Shown: one piece after another, positions 1 through 6,394 of the stretch
Layout: each line of letters starts with the position of its first letter
Numbering within the stretch: position 1 is the first letter of the stretch
Source of the DNA: an uncultured Prevotella sp.
Lineage (GTDB): Bacteria > Bacteroidota > Bacteroidia > Bacteroidales > Bacteroidaceae
Reading direction: 5' to 3'
Length of the DNA stretch: 7,636 nucleotides
NCBI GenBank assembly: GCA_900770515.1
Contig: CAAHDP010000480.1
Location: 1 to 7,636 of the forward strand
Program-made: the position numbers and the translations under genes
Notes under the pieces: generated by a model
What the model was told of the DNA's origin: nothing
The model's database searches: none
Seen by the model: the letters and a program-made list of their open reading frames with translations, nothing else

Positions 1-186
1 TCTGCCTTGGGTGGTGAGAAGCTCGACAGGGTTCAGGTATTTACGTTGGATGGCAAGATGGTTCACAGTTATCAGTTGCCTGATAAGCAGAGAATGATTC
101 TCCGTGTTCCATCCGGAGTATATATCGTGAAGGCATCCACCCAGTCCTGTGCTCAGGCTAAGGGATTGAAGGTTGCCGTAAGATAG
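1..186 (+). CDS. C-terminal end of a secreted protein with a type IX secretion (Por-type) sorting-like tail, 5' truncated by window edge
   Basis: Frame 1 is open from the first base to a TAG at 184-186, giving 61 residues with no start in view. The segment reads as a small beta-sandwich tail: a VQVFTLDGKMV strand pair, then VPSGVYIVKAS, then a basic ending KGLKVAVR. The order 'xVxVFxLDGKxV ... GVYIVK ... KVxVR' is typical of C-terminal sorting domains (type A, Por_Secre_tail-like) that send proteins through the type IX secretion system of Bacteroidota. The passenger domain, and so the function, lies outside the window. Some Prevotella surface proteins carry similar tails in families not proven to be type IX substrates, so the export route is inferred. 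A strong terminator follows 44 nt after the stop, so this is the last gene of its transcript. Confidence 0.75.
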   Translation, partial: SALGGEKLDRVQVFTLDGKMVHSYQLPDKQRMILRVPSGVYIVKASTQSCAQAKGLKVAVR

Positions 187-229
187 GAGAAGCTTGGTTT
201 GACAAGTTTATAATAGTTGATAAAAAACG

Positions 230-270
230 AAAAGAGGGTGTATCATGAATTTATGATGCACCCTCTTTTA
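230..270. terminator. Bidirectional intrinsic terminator
   Basis: A 17-bp stem (left arm 230-246, right arm 253-269) with one G-U pair closes a 6-nt loop (GAATTT). The stem is flanked by A-rich sequence on the left and T-rich sequence on the right, so it can end transcription of the plus-strand gene finishing at 186. It can also stop any minus-strand transcript coming from the 428-1081 genes. The position between convergent gene ends fits this. Confidence 0.9.
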
Positions 271-338
271 TTCGTATATTAAAGATATATTGTCGGAAAA
301 GACAGGATATATTTCTGAGTTATTTAGTATCTCTGGCC

Positions 339-426
339 GCACAACAGCTGTTGTGCGCTTGCATAACAGCTGATATGCGCTCGCACATCAAGTGTTGTGC
401 ATGCGTTGCCCAACTGTTATGCTCTT
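339..426. repeat. Four tandem 22-bp units built on an 18-bp palindrome
   Basis: Units lie at 339-360, 361-382, 383-404 and 405-426. Unit 1 contains the perfect palindrome GCACAACAGCTGTTGTGC plus a GCTT linker. Unit 2 (GCATAACAGCTGATATGC + GCTC) changes the fourth base pair from C-G to T-A on both sides, so symmetry is kept, and has one A/A mismatch. Unit 3 (GCACATCAAGTGTTGTGC + ATGC) has two mismatched pairs, and unit 4 is strongly decayed (about 14 of 22 positions match unit 1). The left arm of unit 2 (361-372) also matches the complement of 411-422 at 11 of 12 positions, so a larger fold across units is possible. The block starts immediately beyond the stop codon of the minus-strand gene at 428, in its 3' untranslated region. 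The 22-bp period and stops in frame argue against coding. Function unknown. Confidence 0.8.
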
Positions 427-427
427 T

Positions 428-916
428 TTATTTGTTGTTTTGAAACATGGCTATTTCACGTTCAAATGTAGAAATAATCATTTCTAATTGAGGGTGTAAA
501 ATAGGTACAATTATTGATACGTAATTTGGACAGCCTTCATCTATAACTGTTGCTGTTCTAATTGCATATTTCTTTTTCTGTTCATAGCCATTAAACCAGC
601 GTAAAAACAATCTGTCTCGTTGAGCCTGTTGTTCATTGGCTGTATCACAAATATATAGAAGGATATCTGGATTTTTTCTGAAAAATTCTTCTATAACAAG
701 GATAACCGTTTGTTGAATCTTTTTGTCATTGGGAGATTTTTTCCTACTTCTGTTTGTTATGCGAAACCAATAGGCTTTTAGATTGAGCATATCATCTAAT
801 TCAAATGCTATTGAATAGAGGATATTATAGTCTGTTTTAAACATAATCTCCCCTTCTTCATACCAAACAGGATATGGAGCAAGAATATTGATTTGGCTTA
901 AATCTAAGGTTTTCAT
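428..916 (-). CDS. DUF6169-like protein, function unknown
   Basis: The 162-residue product has no signal peptide and no membrane segment, so it is probably cytoplasmic. It resembles the Bacteroidota family DUF6169, recognised from memory of its pattern. An N-terminal beta region (TDYNILYSIAFE, residues 28-39) is followed by a helix with TVILVIEEFF (70-79), the hallmark block LLYICD (86-91) and then RLFLRWF (102-108). The C-terminal third (about 120-160) is variable and ends in an amphipathic helix. No catalytic motif can be named. The start is the ATG at 914-916, 3 nt after the stop of the small upstream gene, so the two are almost certainly co-transcribed and perhaps translationally coupled. 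The gene is visibly richer in A+T than the hydrolase and fhs genes in this window, which could reflect horizontal acquisition. The tandem palindromes lie directly downstream. Confidence 0.75.
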   Translation of the reverse strand: MKTLDLSQINILAPYPVWYEEGEIMFKTDYNILYSIAFELDDMLNLKAYWFRITNRSRKKSPNDKKIQQTVILVIEEFFRKNPDILLYICDTANEQQAQRDRLFLRWFNGYEQKKKYAIRTATVIDEGCPNYVSIIVPILHPQLEMIISTFEREIAMFQNNK

Positions 917-919
917 AGT

Positions 920-1081
920 TTAAGCCAAATCATAAAGATGTGAGTCATTTACAAGTTTTATCTGTTCTTGTAAATCATCTAATTTCTTGTTCATTTTATC
1001 TTCCCATTCTTGTTTGCGCTTTTTCTCCCGACGCATAGCTGCCAAGAAGGTTTCTCTTGTAAATAAAACATTGTCTGTCAT
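920..1081 (-). CDS. Small charged coiled-coil-like protein, partner of the DUF6169 gene
   Basis: The product has 53 residues, from ATG at 1079-1081 to TAA at 920-922. A longer reading from a TTG at 1112-1114 is unlikely, because that codon lies inside the -7 promoter element and would precede the transcript start. The protein is one long, highly charged helix: TRETFLAAMRREKKRKQEWEDKM, then a heptad-like NKKLDDLQEQIKLV, ending HLYDLA. There is no membrane segment or cysteine. It is the first gene of a two-gene unit and sits 3 nt upstream of the DUF6169 start. I do not recognise a family. The geometry (a tiny charged protein in front of a medium-sized partner) resembles that of toxin-antitoxin or adaptor pairs, but nothing in the sequence demonstrates such a role. 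Confidence 0.7.
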   Translation of the reverse strand: MTDNVLFTRETFLAAMRREKKRKQEWEDKMNKKLDDLQEQIKLVNDSHLYDLA

Positions 1082-1111
1082 AATCTTTGTCTTTAAACGT
1101 AAATCTGCCTG

Positions 1112-1143
1112 CAAATATACGCTGTTTTTTTGTAATCTCCAAA
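1112..1143 (-). promoter_or_regulatory. Bacteroidota-type promoter for the small ORF/DUF6169 unit
   Basis: Read on the minus strand: TTTG (1140-1143), a 20-nt spacer, then TATATTTG (1112-1119). This matches the TTTG-N19-21-TAnnTTTG consensus of the Bacteroidota primary sigma factor. It lies just after the stop of the upstream hydrolase (1170). It implies a transcript start near 1100-1107 and a leader of about 20-25 nt, and it fixes the small gene's start at 1081. Confidence 0.8.
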
Positions 1144-1169
1144 CTTTTCCTGACTTTTTTCTTCCTTCA

Positions 1170-2483
1170 CTATATGAACAAATCCTTCTTCGGCATATCT
1201 GCCATGAACTGTTTGCGGAGCTTCTCGAAGAATGCCATGGAGTCGTTGCTGAAGCCGTGACCCTTCCAGGTGGAGGTGTTGGTGATGAGAATCCAGCACT
1301 GGCCGTCGGGGTACTTCAGGACAATGGCGGAGGTGCCGGCAAGAGAACCGGTACGAATCCACGGACGATTGCTCTTTGGAGTGTAGTTCCAACCGATGGA
1401 ATACTGATGGTCGGGCTGCTCGGTGGTCATGAACTGGATGCTCTTCTTACTGAGGATGTCCTTGACATGAGGCATACCGTCGATGCTGGCGATGAGACGG
1501 CTCAACTCGGCTGCGGAACCACACCATGCTCCGGCACCAGAGAGGCGAGGAAGGTCGGTATCGCCATAACATTTTTCAACCATTCTGCCACTGTTGTTGT
1601 ATTCATATACCGGGATACTGCCCTGGTGCATATAATACTTCGTCTCGTTAGGCCGACGGTCCTTATAGTAGGTGCCGGCAATATGCATGTCGTAGCATCC
1701 GGCAGGTTGGAGCACGTACTTCTGCATGAAGTTCTCGTACTTCATTCTGCTCTTCTTCTCGATGATCATGGAGAGGATCATGTAGCCCAGATTGCTGTAG
1801 CATTTGCCTTCGCCCGGAGTATAACCCAGATGACGCTTCAGGAGAATCTTGAGCAGCGTCTTATGGTCAGGAGGAGTAGTGAGATGGTTCTGCATCATGA
1901 TGTAGCGGGTAGAGGATACCGGGTCGCCGGCATAGTTGTTGAAACCAGCCTGATGGCGCAGCAGCTGTTCTACGGTGATATTGTAGTAGCGCTGATCCTT
2001 GATGCTGTTGTTGTAGGTGGTATCGTTCAGGATTCCCTTGGGTCCGAATACCTTCTCGTTCATCTTGAGCTTCTTCATCTCCTGCAGTTTCATGATGCCT
2101 ACAGCAGTGATAAGCTTTGATACAGAGGCGAAGCGCATCAGCATGTTCGGTTCCATTCTGATACCCCTTTCCTTATCTGCCCATCCGAAGCCGCGGGCAT
2201 AGAGCAGGGAGTCGTTGCGGGTGATGACAAGCTGGGCACCGTTGATTTCCCATCGCTTGAGGTATCTCTCCACGAGTGAATCCATCTTATGGTATTCCTT
2301 TCCATCGGTGAGTGCATTGCTGATGGAATCGTTGATATGTGCCTTGGGGAGCGTATCCTTTGCCTTTTCCTTATCCGAAGATGAGGTGCAGCGCGATACG
2401 CAACTATGTGTAGACCATGCGATGATGGCTGTGAATGTGAGCAATATGATAGCTATTCTTTTCTTTCTGAGTCTTCTTGCCAT
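1170..2483 (-). CDS. Serine hydrolase, class C beta-lactamase/penicillin-binding-like superfamily
   Basis: The 437-residue product has a basic N-terminus followed by a hydrophobic segment (about residues 9-24). It is therefore exported or membrane-anchored. Cys28 or Cys32, the latter followed by TSSSDKEK, could be a lipidation site, but neither lipobox is canonical. The body has the serine beta-lactamase-like fold markers: SVSK (Ser120, Lys123) as the nucleophile SxxK motif, YSN (229-231) as YxN, and RTGS (377-380) where KTG/HTG is usual. EQLLRHQAG (172-180) is the 'LLtHtSG'-type block of the family, and YTPGEGKCYSNLGY (221-234) is also typical. Relatives include esterases, D-amino-acid peptidases and cell-wall hydrolases, so antibiotic resistance should not be assumed. 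The start at 2481-2483 fits the promoter about 35 bp upstream. The gene is divergent from the metallophosphoesterase. Confidence 0.9.
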   Translation of the reverse strand: MARRLRKKRIAIILLTFTAIIAWSTHSCVSRCTSSSDKEKAKDTLPKAHINDSISNALTDGKEYHKMDSLVERYLKRWEINGAQLVITRNDSLLYARGFGWADKERGIRMEPNMLMRFASVSKLITAVGIMKLQEMKKLKMNEKVFGPKGILNDTTYNNSIKDQRYYNITVEQLLRHQAGFNNYAGDPVSSTRYIMMQNHLTTPPDHKTLLKILLKRHLGYTPGEGKCYSNLGYMILSMIIEKKSRMKYENFMQKYVLQPAGCYDMHIAGTYYKDRRPNETKYYMHQGSIPVYEYNNSGRMVEKCYGDTDLPRLSGAGAWCGSAAELSRLIASIDGMPHVKDILSKKSIQFMTTEQPDHQYSIGWNYTPKSNRPWIRTGSLAGTSAIVLKYPDGQCWILITNTSTWKGHGFSNDSMAFFEKLRKQFMADMPKKDLFI

Positions 2484-2520
2484 ATTAAATTTGATGATGT
2501 CTTTTAAAGTTTACGGCTTG

Positions 2521-2551
2521 CAAAGATACTGCAAAGAGATGAATTGGCAAA
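2521..2551 (-). promoter_or_regulatory. Promoter for the serine hydrolase
   Basis: Read on the minus strand: TTTG (2548-2551), 19-nt spacer, TATCTTTG (2521-2528). This is a full match to the Bacteroidota consensus and sits about 38 bp before the hydrolase ATG, leaving a leader of roughly 30 nt. Confidence 0.8.
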
Positions 2552-2602
2552 AAAAATAAAGTTAAACATCTACAAACGTGATCGGTTTATCAGAATTTTA
2601 TG

Positions 2603-2610
2603 TACCTTTG
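2603..2610 (+). promoter_or_regulatory. -7 element of the metallophosphoesterase promoter
   Basis: TACCTTTG followed by CA is a good TAnnTTTG match, 26 bp upstream of the ATG. No clear TTTG is seen 19-21 nt upstream, so the -33 element is weak or an activator may help. It stands back to back with the divergent hydrolase promoter. Confidence 0.6.
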
Positions 2611-2636
2611 CACCTGAGTAATACTTGAAGAGGTAA

Positions 2637-3773
2637 ATGAAAAAGGTAATTAGAAAGTTTTTTAGATCCTTCTTATATATAATAGGCATGGCAGGGCTTG
2701 CTCTGTTGCCCGACATCTGGCTCTGGCATCTGGGGGTGAGTGAGTGGCCTTGGGTGCTAGCCATTCTGTGGTGGGTGCCTTCCTTGCTGCTTCTGCTTGC
2801 CGAGGTAGGACTGCAGATGGGTTTCTTTCATAAGCTTTCCGTCCGCATTCTCTTTACCACGATTCTGTTTTCGGTGATGCCCAAGGTGGTATTCATCCTC
2901 TTCGATTTCATGATGCCGTGGTTCTTCGCCCTTCTTCCGGCGCTGGCCCTGGCGGGATGGTTTGCCTTTGGATTCATTGAGGGCTGGAAGCGGTTGGAGA
3001 TGAGGTATGTGACCTATGAATCGCCTGATCTGCCACCCTATTTTGACGGTTACCGTCTGTTGCATTTCACTGATTTCCATCTGGGGTCTTTCCCTAAGGA
3101 TAGTGACTTTGTGCAGAAGGTGGTGGATGCAGCCAATAATGAAGAGCCCGACATGATGCTCTTTACGGGCGACCTGGTGAACAATGATGCCAGGGAGGTG
3201 GAGCCTTATCTGGAGACGCTGCAGCAGCTACATGCCCACGATGGCATCTTCTCGGTATGGGGCAATCACGATTACTGTGAGTATGGTAACAATCATACGT
3301 TAGGCGGACTGAAAAACAACTGGAAGCTGCTCTATAACTATCAATGCCAGTTGGGTTGGCATCAGTTGATGAACGAGCACTATACCGTGAGTCATGGTAT
3401 GGCTTCCATTGATATCATCGGTGTGGAGAATGCCGGACAGCCTCCTTTCAGCAACCGCAGCAAATTGCCAAAGGCGATGAAGGGACTGAAGAAGGAAGGA
3501 TTCAAGATACTGCTGACTCATGATCCGCATCACTGGCGCAGAGAGGTATGGAACCGACCTATCCAGCTGACGCTGGCAGGACATACGCATGCAGGACAGT
3601 TGCAGATAGGCAAGTGGACACCAGCCCGTATGGCATTCAAGGAGTGGGGTGGGGTTTATCGCAAGGGTAGCCAGATGCTGAACGTTTCATCGGGCATCGG
3701 CGGTTCCTTTCCGTTCCGATTGGGAGCATGGCCTGAGATGACGGTAATAACGTTAAAAAGGACTTTAAAATGA
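2637..3773 (+). CDS. Membrane-anchored metallophosphoesterase (YkuE/YaeI-like)
   Basis: The 378-residue product has an N-terminal half of about three to four membrane segments (roughly 13-30, 37-57, 69-91, 94-114). The C-terminal half is a calcineurin-like phosphoesterase domain. The metal-binding signature is complete and in order: DFH (Asp146, His148), GDLVN (178-182), GNHD (209-212), THD with His295, and GHTH (315-318). Such enzymes use a two-metal centre to cleave phosphoesters. YkuE/YaeI relatives act on lipid-linked substrates such as UDP-diacylglucosamine or phospholipids, so an envelope lipid substrate is a reasonable inference but is not shown here. The ATG at 2637 follows a purine-rich AGAGG only 3 nt upstream. 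No clear terminator directly follows the stop. The next T-tract hairpin is in the queH leader. Confidence 0.93.
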   Translation: MKKVIRKFFRSFLYIIGMAGLALLPDIWLWHLGVSEWPWVLAILWWVPSLLLLLAEVGLQMGFFHKLSVRILFTTILFSVMPKVVFILFDFMMPWFFALLPALALAGWFAFGFIEGWKRLEMRYVTYESPDLPPYFDGYRLLHFTDFHLGSFPKDSDFVQKVVDAANNEEPDMMLFTGDLVNNDAREVEPYLETLQQLHAHDGIFSVWGNHDYCEYGNNHTLGGLKNNWKLLYNYQCQLGWHQLMNEHYTVSHGMASIDIIGVENAGQPPFSNRSKLPKAMKGLKKEGFKILLTHDPHHWRREVWNRPIQLTLAGHTHAGQLQIGKWTPARMAFKEWGGVYRKGSQMLNVSSGIGGSFPFRLGAWPEMTVITLKRTLK

Positions 3774-3843
3774 CGTGTATACGTTAATAAAATACAAATA
3801 CTCTCTTAAAACACAAAGATTGTGGTAAATATTTGCCGAAACT

Positions 3844-3874
3844 TTTGTGAATACGAATAAAAATCGTATCTTTG
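3844..3874 (+). promoter_or_regulatory. Promoter for queH
   Basis: TTTG (3844-3847), 19-nt spacer, TATCTTTG (3867-3874) gives a full Bacteroidota consensus and a transcript start near 3880. A second TAnnTTTG match, TATATTTG at 3889-3896, has no correctly spaced TTTG and would start transcription inside the leader hairpin, so it is the weaker candidate. Confidence 0.8.
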
Positions 3875-3898
3875 CACTAGTTTTCGCATATATTTGGG

Positions 3899-3942
3899 CA
3901 AATGGGGGGTGTCGAGAGGACTGTACTCCATTTGTTTTTTTT
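3899..3942 (+). terminator. Terminator-like hairpin in the queH leader (possible attenuator)
   Basis: The left arm CAAATGGGG (3899-3907) pairs with CTCCATTTG (3926-3934), 9 bp including one G-U. The loop is 18 nt and may contain a small GTC/GAC inner stem (3911-3913 with 3919-3921). Eight T residues follow at once (3935-3942). The structure lies between the queH promoter and the ATG at 3959, so it could end leader transcripts early. It could equally stop readthrough from the metallophosphoesterase gene, which lacks its own terminator. No match to a known preQ1 aptamer was recognised. Confidence 0.55.
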
Positions 3943-3958
3943 ATTTAGTTCAAAGAAA

Positions 3959-4564
3959 ATGAAGATTCCAGTAGAAGAACAATATAAATTCGTGAAACTA
4001 TCACTTCCTGATGGTAGCAAGGCAGAAGGACATGAAGTGTTGCTGCATGCCTGCTGTGCGCCATGTTCGTCAGCGATTGTAGAGTGTATGCTTCGCAACG
4101 GTATGAAGCCGACGGTATATTTCAGCAACAGTAACATTTATCCCTTACAGGAGTTTGAAATTCGCAAGCACGAGCTGATGCGCTTTCTGGAAGCGCAGGG
4201 GGTGCCGTATGTAGAGGATGAGTATGACCATGAGGAATGGCTTGCCACCATCAAGGGATTGGAACAGGAGCCGGAAAGGGGCAGCAGATGCTCGGCTTGC
4301 TTCCTCTATCGTTTGAAGCATGCAGCAAGGTATGCGCAGGAGCATGGCTTTCATCTTCTTACTACTACCTTGGCTTCTTCCCGGTGGAAGAATATCCAGC
4401 AGATAGATGCAGCCGGACATATCGCCGTAGAAGGTTGCCCGGACGTTGAGTGGTGGGATATGAATTGGAGAAAGGGCGGTTTGCAGAATCGCCGTGGTGA
4501 ATTATTGAGAATCAATGAATTCTATAACCAGCTGTATTGCGGTTGTGAATTCAGCATGAGATAA
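3959..4564 (+). CDS. queH: Epoxyqueuosine reductase QueH
   Basis: The 201-residue cytoplasmic enzyme reduces epoxyqueuosine to queuosine at the wobble position of GUN-anticodon tRNAs, the last step of queuosine synthesis. It is a non-homologous alternative to cobalamin-dependent QueG. Family markers are all visible: HACCAPC (30-36, Cys32, Cys33, Cys36), the pair CSAC (Cys111, Cys114) followed by FLYRL, TTTLASSRWKN (135-145), WRKGGLQ (170-176), and the C-terminal YCGCEFS (Cys194, Cys196). These cysteines are expected to hold the iron-sulfur and metal centre. The ATG at 3959 was chosen over an in-frame ATG at 3902, because the extra 19 residues are unlike the family and are encoded by the leader hairpin. 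The gene has its own promoter and leader, and converges on fhs with a shared terminator. Confidence 0.93.
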   Translation: MKIPVEEQYKFVKLSLPDGSKAEGHEVLLHACCAPCSSAIVECMLRNGMKPTVYFSNSNIYPLQEFEIRKHELMRFLEAQGVPYVEDEYDHEEWLATIKGLEQEPERGSRCSACFLYRLKHAARYAQEHGFHLLTTTLASSRWKNIQQIDAAGHIAVEGCPDVEWWDMNWRKGGLQNRRGELLRINEFYNQLYCGCEFSMR

Positions 4565-4570
4565 GATTAA

Positions 4571-4606
4571 AAAAGGCTGCTTCCCGCTTCGGGAAGCAGC
4601 CTTTTA
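4571..4606. terminator. Bidirectional terminator between queH and fhs
   Basis: Perfect 16-bp stem (4571-4586 with 4590-4605) around a CTT loop, with A-run on one side and T-run on the other. It starts 7 nt after the queH stop and ends 7 nt before the fhs stop, so it serves both convergent genes. Confidence 0.95.
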
Positions 4607-4612
4607 TCGTAT

Positions 4613-6277
4613 TTATGAAAGACCTGTAATTTCACCATTCACCACGTCAATACGCTCAGCCTGTGGGCTCTTTGGCAAGCCAGGCATACGCATGATAGGA
4701 CCAGCGATGACTACAATCATTTCAGCGCCCATGTTCAGGGTGATGTCACGAACGTGGAGTTCGAAGCCTTCTGTAGGACCATAAGCCTTGGCATCGGTAG
4801 AGAAACTGTACTGAGTCTTGGCAATACAGATAGGGAACTTCTCTGCACCCAACTTCTTGATCTCATCAATCATAGCCTTTGCCGAATCGCTCATGGTTAC
4901 GCTGCCGGCACCATACAGATTGAATGCTACCTTCTCAATCTTCTCTTCTACAGAATCCTCATCAGCGTAAGTGAAGTAGAGAGGAGCAGATGGACGCTCA
5001 TCGATGGTCTTCACTACGAGCTCTGCCAATTCCATCGCACCCTTGCCACCTTCGGCGAAGGCACTGTTGACAGCGAATCCGCACCCCATCTCCTCACAGT
5101 GCTTGCGCAAAACCTCAATCTCCTCGTCGGTATCAGTAGCAAACTTATTGAAGGCGATGACTACGGTCTGACCAAAGCTCTGAAGGTTCTTCACGTGCTT
5201 GTCGAGGTTCCAGTAGCCAGCTTCCATACCTGCAACGTTTGGCTTTTTGATATCTTCCTGAGCCACGCCACCGTGCATCTTCAATGCCTGGAGAGTAACA
5301 ACGAGAACGGTAAGGTCTGGCTGCAGACCAGTCTTGCGGCACTTGATGTTGTAGAATTTCTCAGCACCGAGGTCAGCACCGAATCCAGCCTCTGTGATAG
5401 CATAGTCGCCATATTCGAGGGCAGCTGCAGTAGCCATGATAGAGTTGCAGCCATGGGCAATGTTAGCAAAAGGACCGCAGTGAACGAAGGCAGGAGTGCC
5501 CTCGGTAGTCTGAACCAGGTTTGGCTTCAAGGCATCGAGGAGGAGGGCAACGATACTGCCACCTACACCCATATCCTTGACAGTGAATGGTTTGTCATCC
5601 TCAGTGATGCCGAGGAGAATATTGTCGATGCGACGACGGAGATCGTCTACGCTTGTTGCGAAACACATGATAGCCATGATTTCAGAAGCAGGAGTGATGT
5701 CGAATCCAGCCTCTGTCTCGATGCCGTTCTTGTCACCGATACCGGTAATGATGCGACGCAAGCCACGGTCGTTGACGTCCATCACACGGCGCCAGAGTAT
5801 CTTCTTGAGCTTGAATCCCTCAGCCTCGTGCTGGAAACGGTAGTTGTCCAGGAGGGCAGCAATCATGTTGTTAGCTTCTGTGATGGCATGGAAGTCGCCA
5901 GTGAAATGGAGGTTGATCTTATCCATTGGCAATACCTGGGCATAACCGCCACCGGCAGCACCACCCTTCATGCCGAAGCAAGGTCCGAGAGATGGTTCAC
6001 GCAGGGCAACGACAGCTTTCTTGCCAATCTTCTGCATACCGAGTGCGAGACCTACTGATACGGTGGTCTTTCCATTACCAGCCTTGGTAGGACTGATAGC
6101 GGTAACGAGGATAAGATGATGGTTCTTAAACTTGTTGGTGTCAATCTTGTCCGTAGTAATCTTAGCGATGTAACGGCCGTAGTTTTCTACTTGGTCTTCA
6201 TGGATTCCAAGTTCTGCAGCTACCTCATTGATAGGGCGCAGTTTTACTGATTTAGCTATTTCAATATCTGTCAACAT
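4613..6277 (-). CDS. fhs: Formate-tetrahydrofolate ligase (10-formyl-THF synthetase)
   Basis: The enzyme couples ATP, formate and tetrahydrofolate to make 10-formyl-THF for purine, formyl-Met and other one-carbon needs. It is cytoplasmic. The 554 residues match the usual length of about 555. The nucleotide-binding loop is [11 protein letters not shown] (62-72). The first family signature runs from [20 protein letters not shown] (93-112) to [12 protein letters not shown] (121-132). The second signature region reads [12 protein letters not shown] (326-337), where the common form is VATxRALKxHGG, so the usual Arg is Gln. The C-terminus includes KTQYSFS (486-492) and [13 protein letters not shown] (525-537), also typical. 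The start at 6275-6277 lies about 24 bp from the -7 element. Placement next to divergent pflB, a formate source, suits a role in assimilating fermentation-derived formate. Confidence 0.98.
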   Translation of the reverse strand: MLTDIEIAKSVKLRPINEVAAELGIHEDQVENYGRYIAKITTDKIDTNKFKNHHLILVTAISPTKAGNGKTTVSVGLALGMQKIGKKAVVALREPSLGPCFGMKGGAAGGGYAQVLPMDKINLHFTGDFHAITEANNMIAALLDNYRFQHEAEGFKLKKILWRRVMDVNDRGLRRIITGIGDKNGIETEAGFDITPASEIMAIMCFATSVDDLRRRIDNILLGITEDDKPFTVKDMGVGGSIVALLLDALKPNLVQTTEGTPAFVHCGPFANIAHGCNSIMATAAALEYGDYAITEAGFGADLGAEKFYNIKCRKTGLQPDLTVLVVTLQALKMHGGVAQEDIKKPNVAGMEAGYWNLDKHVKNLQSFGQTVVIAFNKFATDTDEEIEVLRKHCEEMGCGFAVNSAFAEGGKGAMELAELVVKTIDERPSAPLYFTYADEDSVEEKIEKVAFNLYGAGSVTMSDSAKAMIDEIKKLGAEKFPICIAKTQYSFSTDAKAYGPTEGFELHVRDITLNMGAEMIVVIAGPIMRMPGLPKSPQAERIDVVNGEITGLS

Positions 6278-6300
6278 AAGAATAAATAGTTTTTATGGTG

Positions 6301-6308
6301 CAAAGGTA
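6301..6308 (-). promoter_or_regulatory. -7 element of the fhs promoter
   Basis: Read on the minus strand, TACCTTTG followed by CACC matches TAnnTTTG, 23 bp upstream of the fhs ATG. The expected TTTG at 19-21 nt upstream is not evident. An inverted repeat occupies that position instead. Confidence 0.65.
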
Positions 6309-6316
6309 CGGAAAAG

Positions 6317-6334
6317 TATTCACATATTAGAATA
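6317..6334. repeat. Short inverted repeat upstream of the fhs -7 element
   Basis: TATTC (6317-6321), 8-nt gap, GAATA (6330-6334). It covers the zone where the -33 element of the fhs promoter should be, so it could be a regulator site. The region is AT-rich and such a repeat could arise by chance. Confidence 0.3.
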
Positions 6335-6360
6335 ATAATGTATAAAAAAACAAAATAAAA

Positions 6361-6391
6361 AAAAGAGGAAGACTTTCCGTCTCCCTCTTTT
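6361..6391. terminator. Hairpin terminator downstream of the discoidin-like fragment
   Basis: Left arm 6361-6373 and right arm 6379-6391 form a 13-position stem with one mismatch and loop TTTCC. On the minus strand it is followed by a long T-rich run (the complement of the A-rich 6340-6360), an excellent intrinsic terminator for a minus-strand gene ending at 6395. It sits 3 nt beyond that stop codon, as if the 3' end of an older gene had been kept. Confidence 0.8.
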
Positions 6392-6394
6392 CAT

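Noticed and set aside
195..220. Sigma70-like promoter TTGACA/TATAAT
   Set aside because: The two boxes are only about 4 nt apart and lie between a gene end and its terminator; Bacteroidota do not use this spacing.
285..312. Bulged hairpin ATATATTGTC/GACAGGATATAT
   Set aside because: It is weak and AT-rich, with a 2-nt bulge and no T-tract; it is not distinguishable from chance next to a strong terminator.
339..426. CRISPR array
   Set aside because: Units are directly adjacent with 4-nt linkers, no spacers, and diverge from each other; no cas genes are present.
987..2120. 377-codon plus-strand open frame
   Set aside because: It lies antisense to the serine hydrolase, whose frame has clear SxxK and YxN motifs. 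The plus-strand translation resembles no family and lacks a promoter.
3902..3958. N-terminal extension of QueH from ATG 3902
   Set aside because: The 19 extra residues do not look like QueH, begin inside the G-run of the leader hairpin, and the T-rich stretch they cover is typical untranslated leader.
3880..3958. preQ1 riboswitch in the queH leader
   Set aside because: I could not find the compact stem, the loop, and the A-rich tail of class I, nor the other known classes. Only a terminator-like hairpin is supported.
4754..6058. 434-codon plus-strand open frame
   Set aside because: It is antisense to fhs, a highly conserved and unmistakable gene. The long frame follows from the codon use of fhs.
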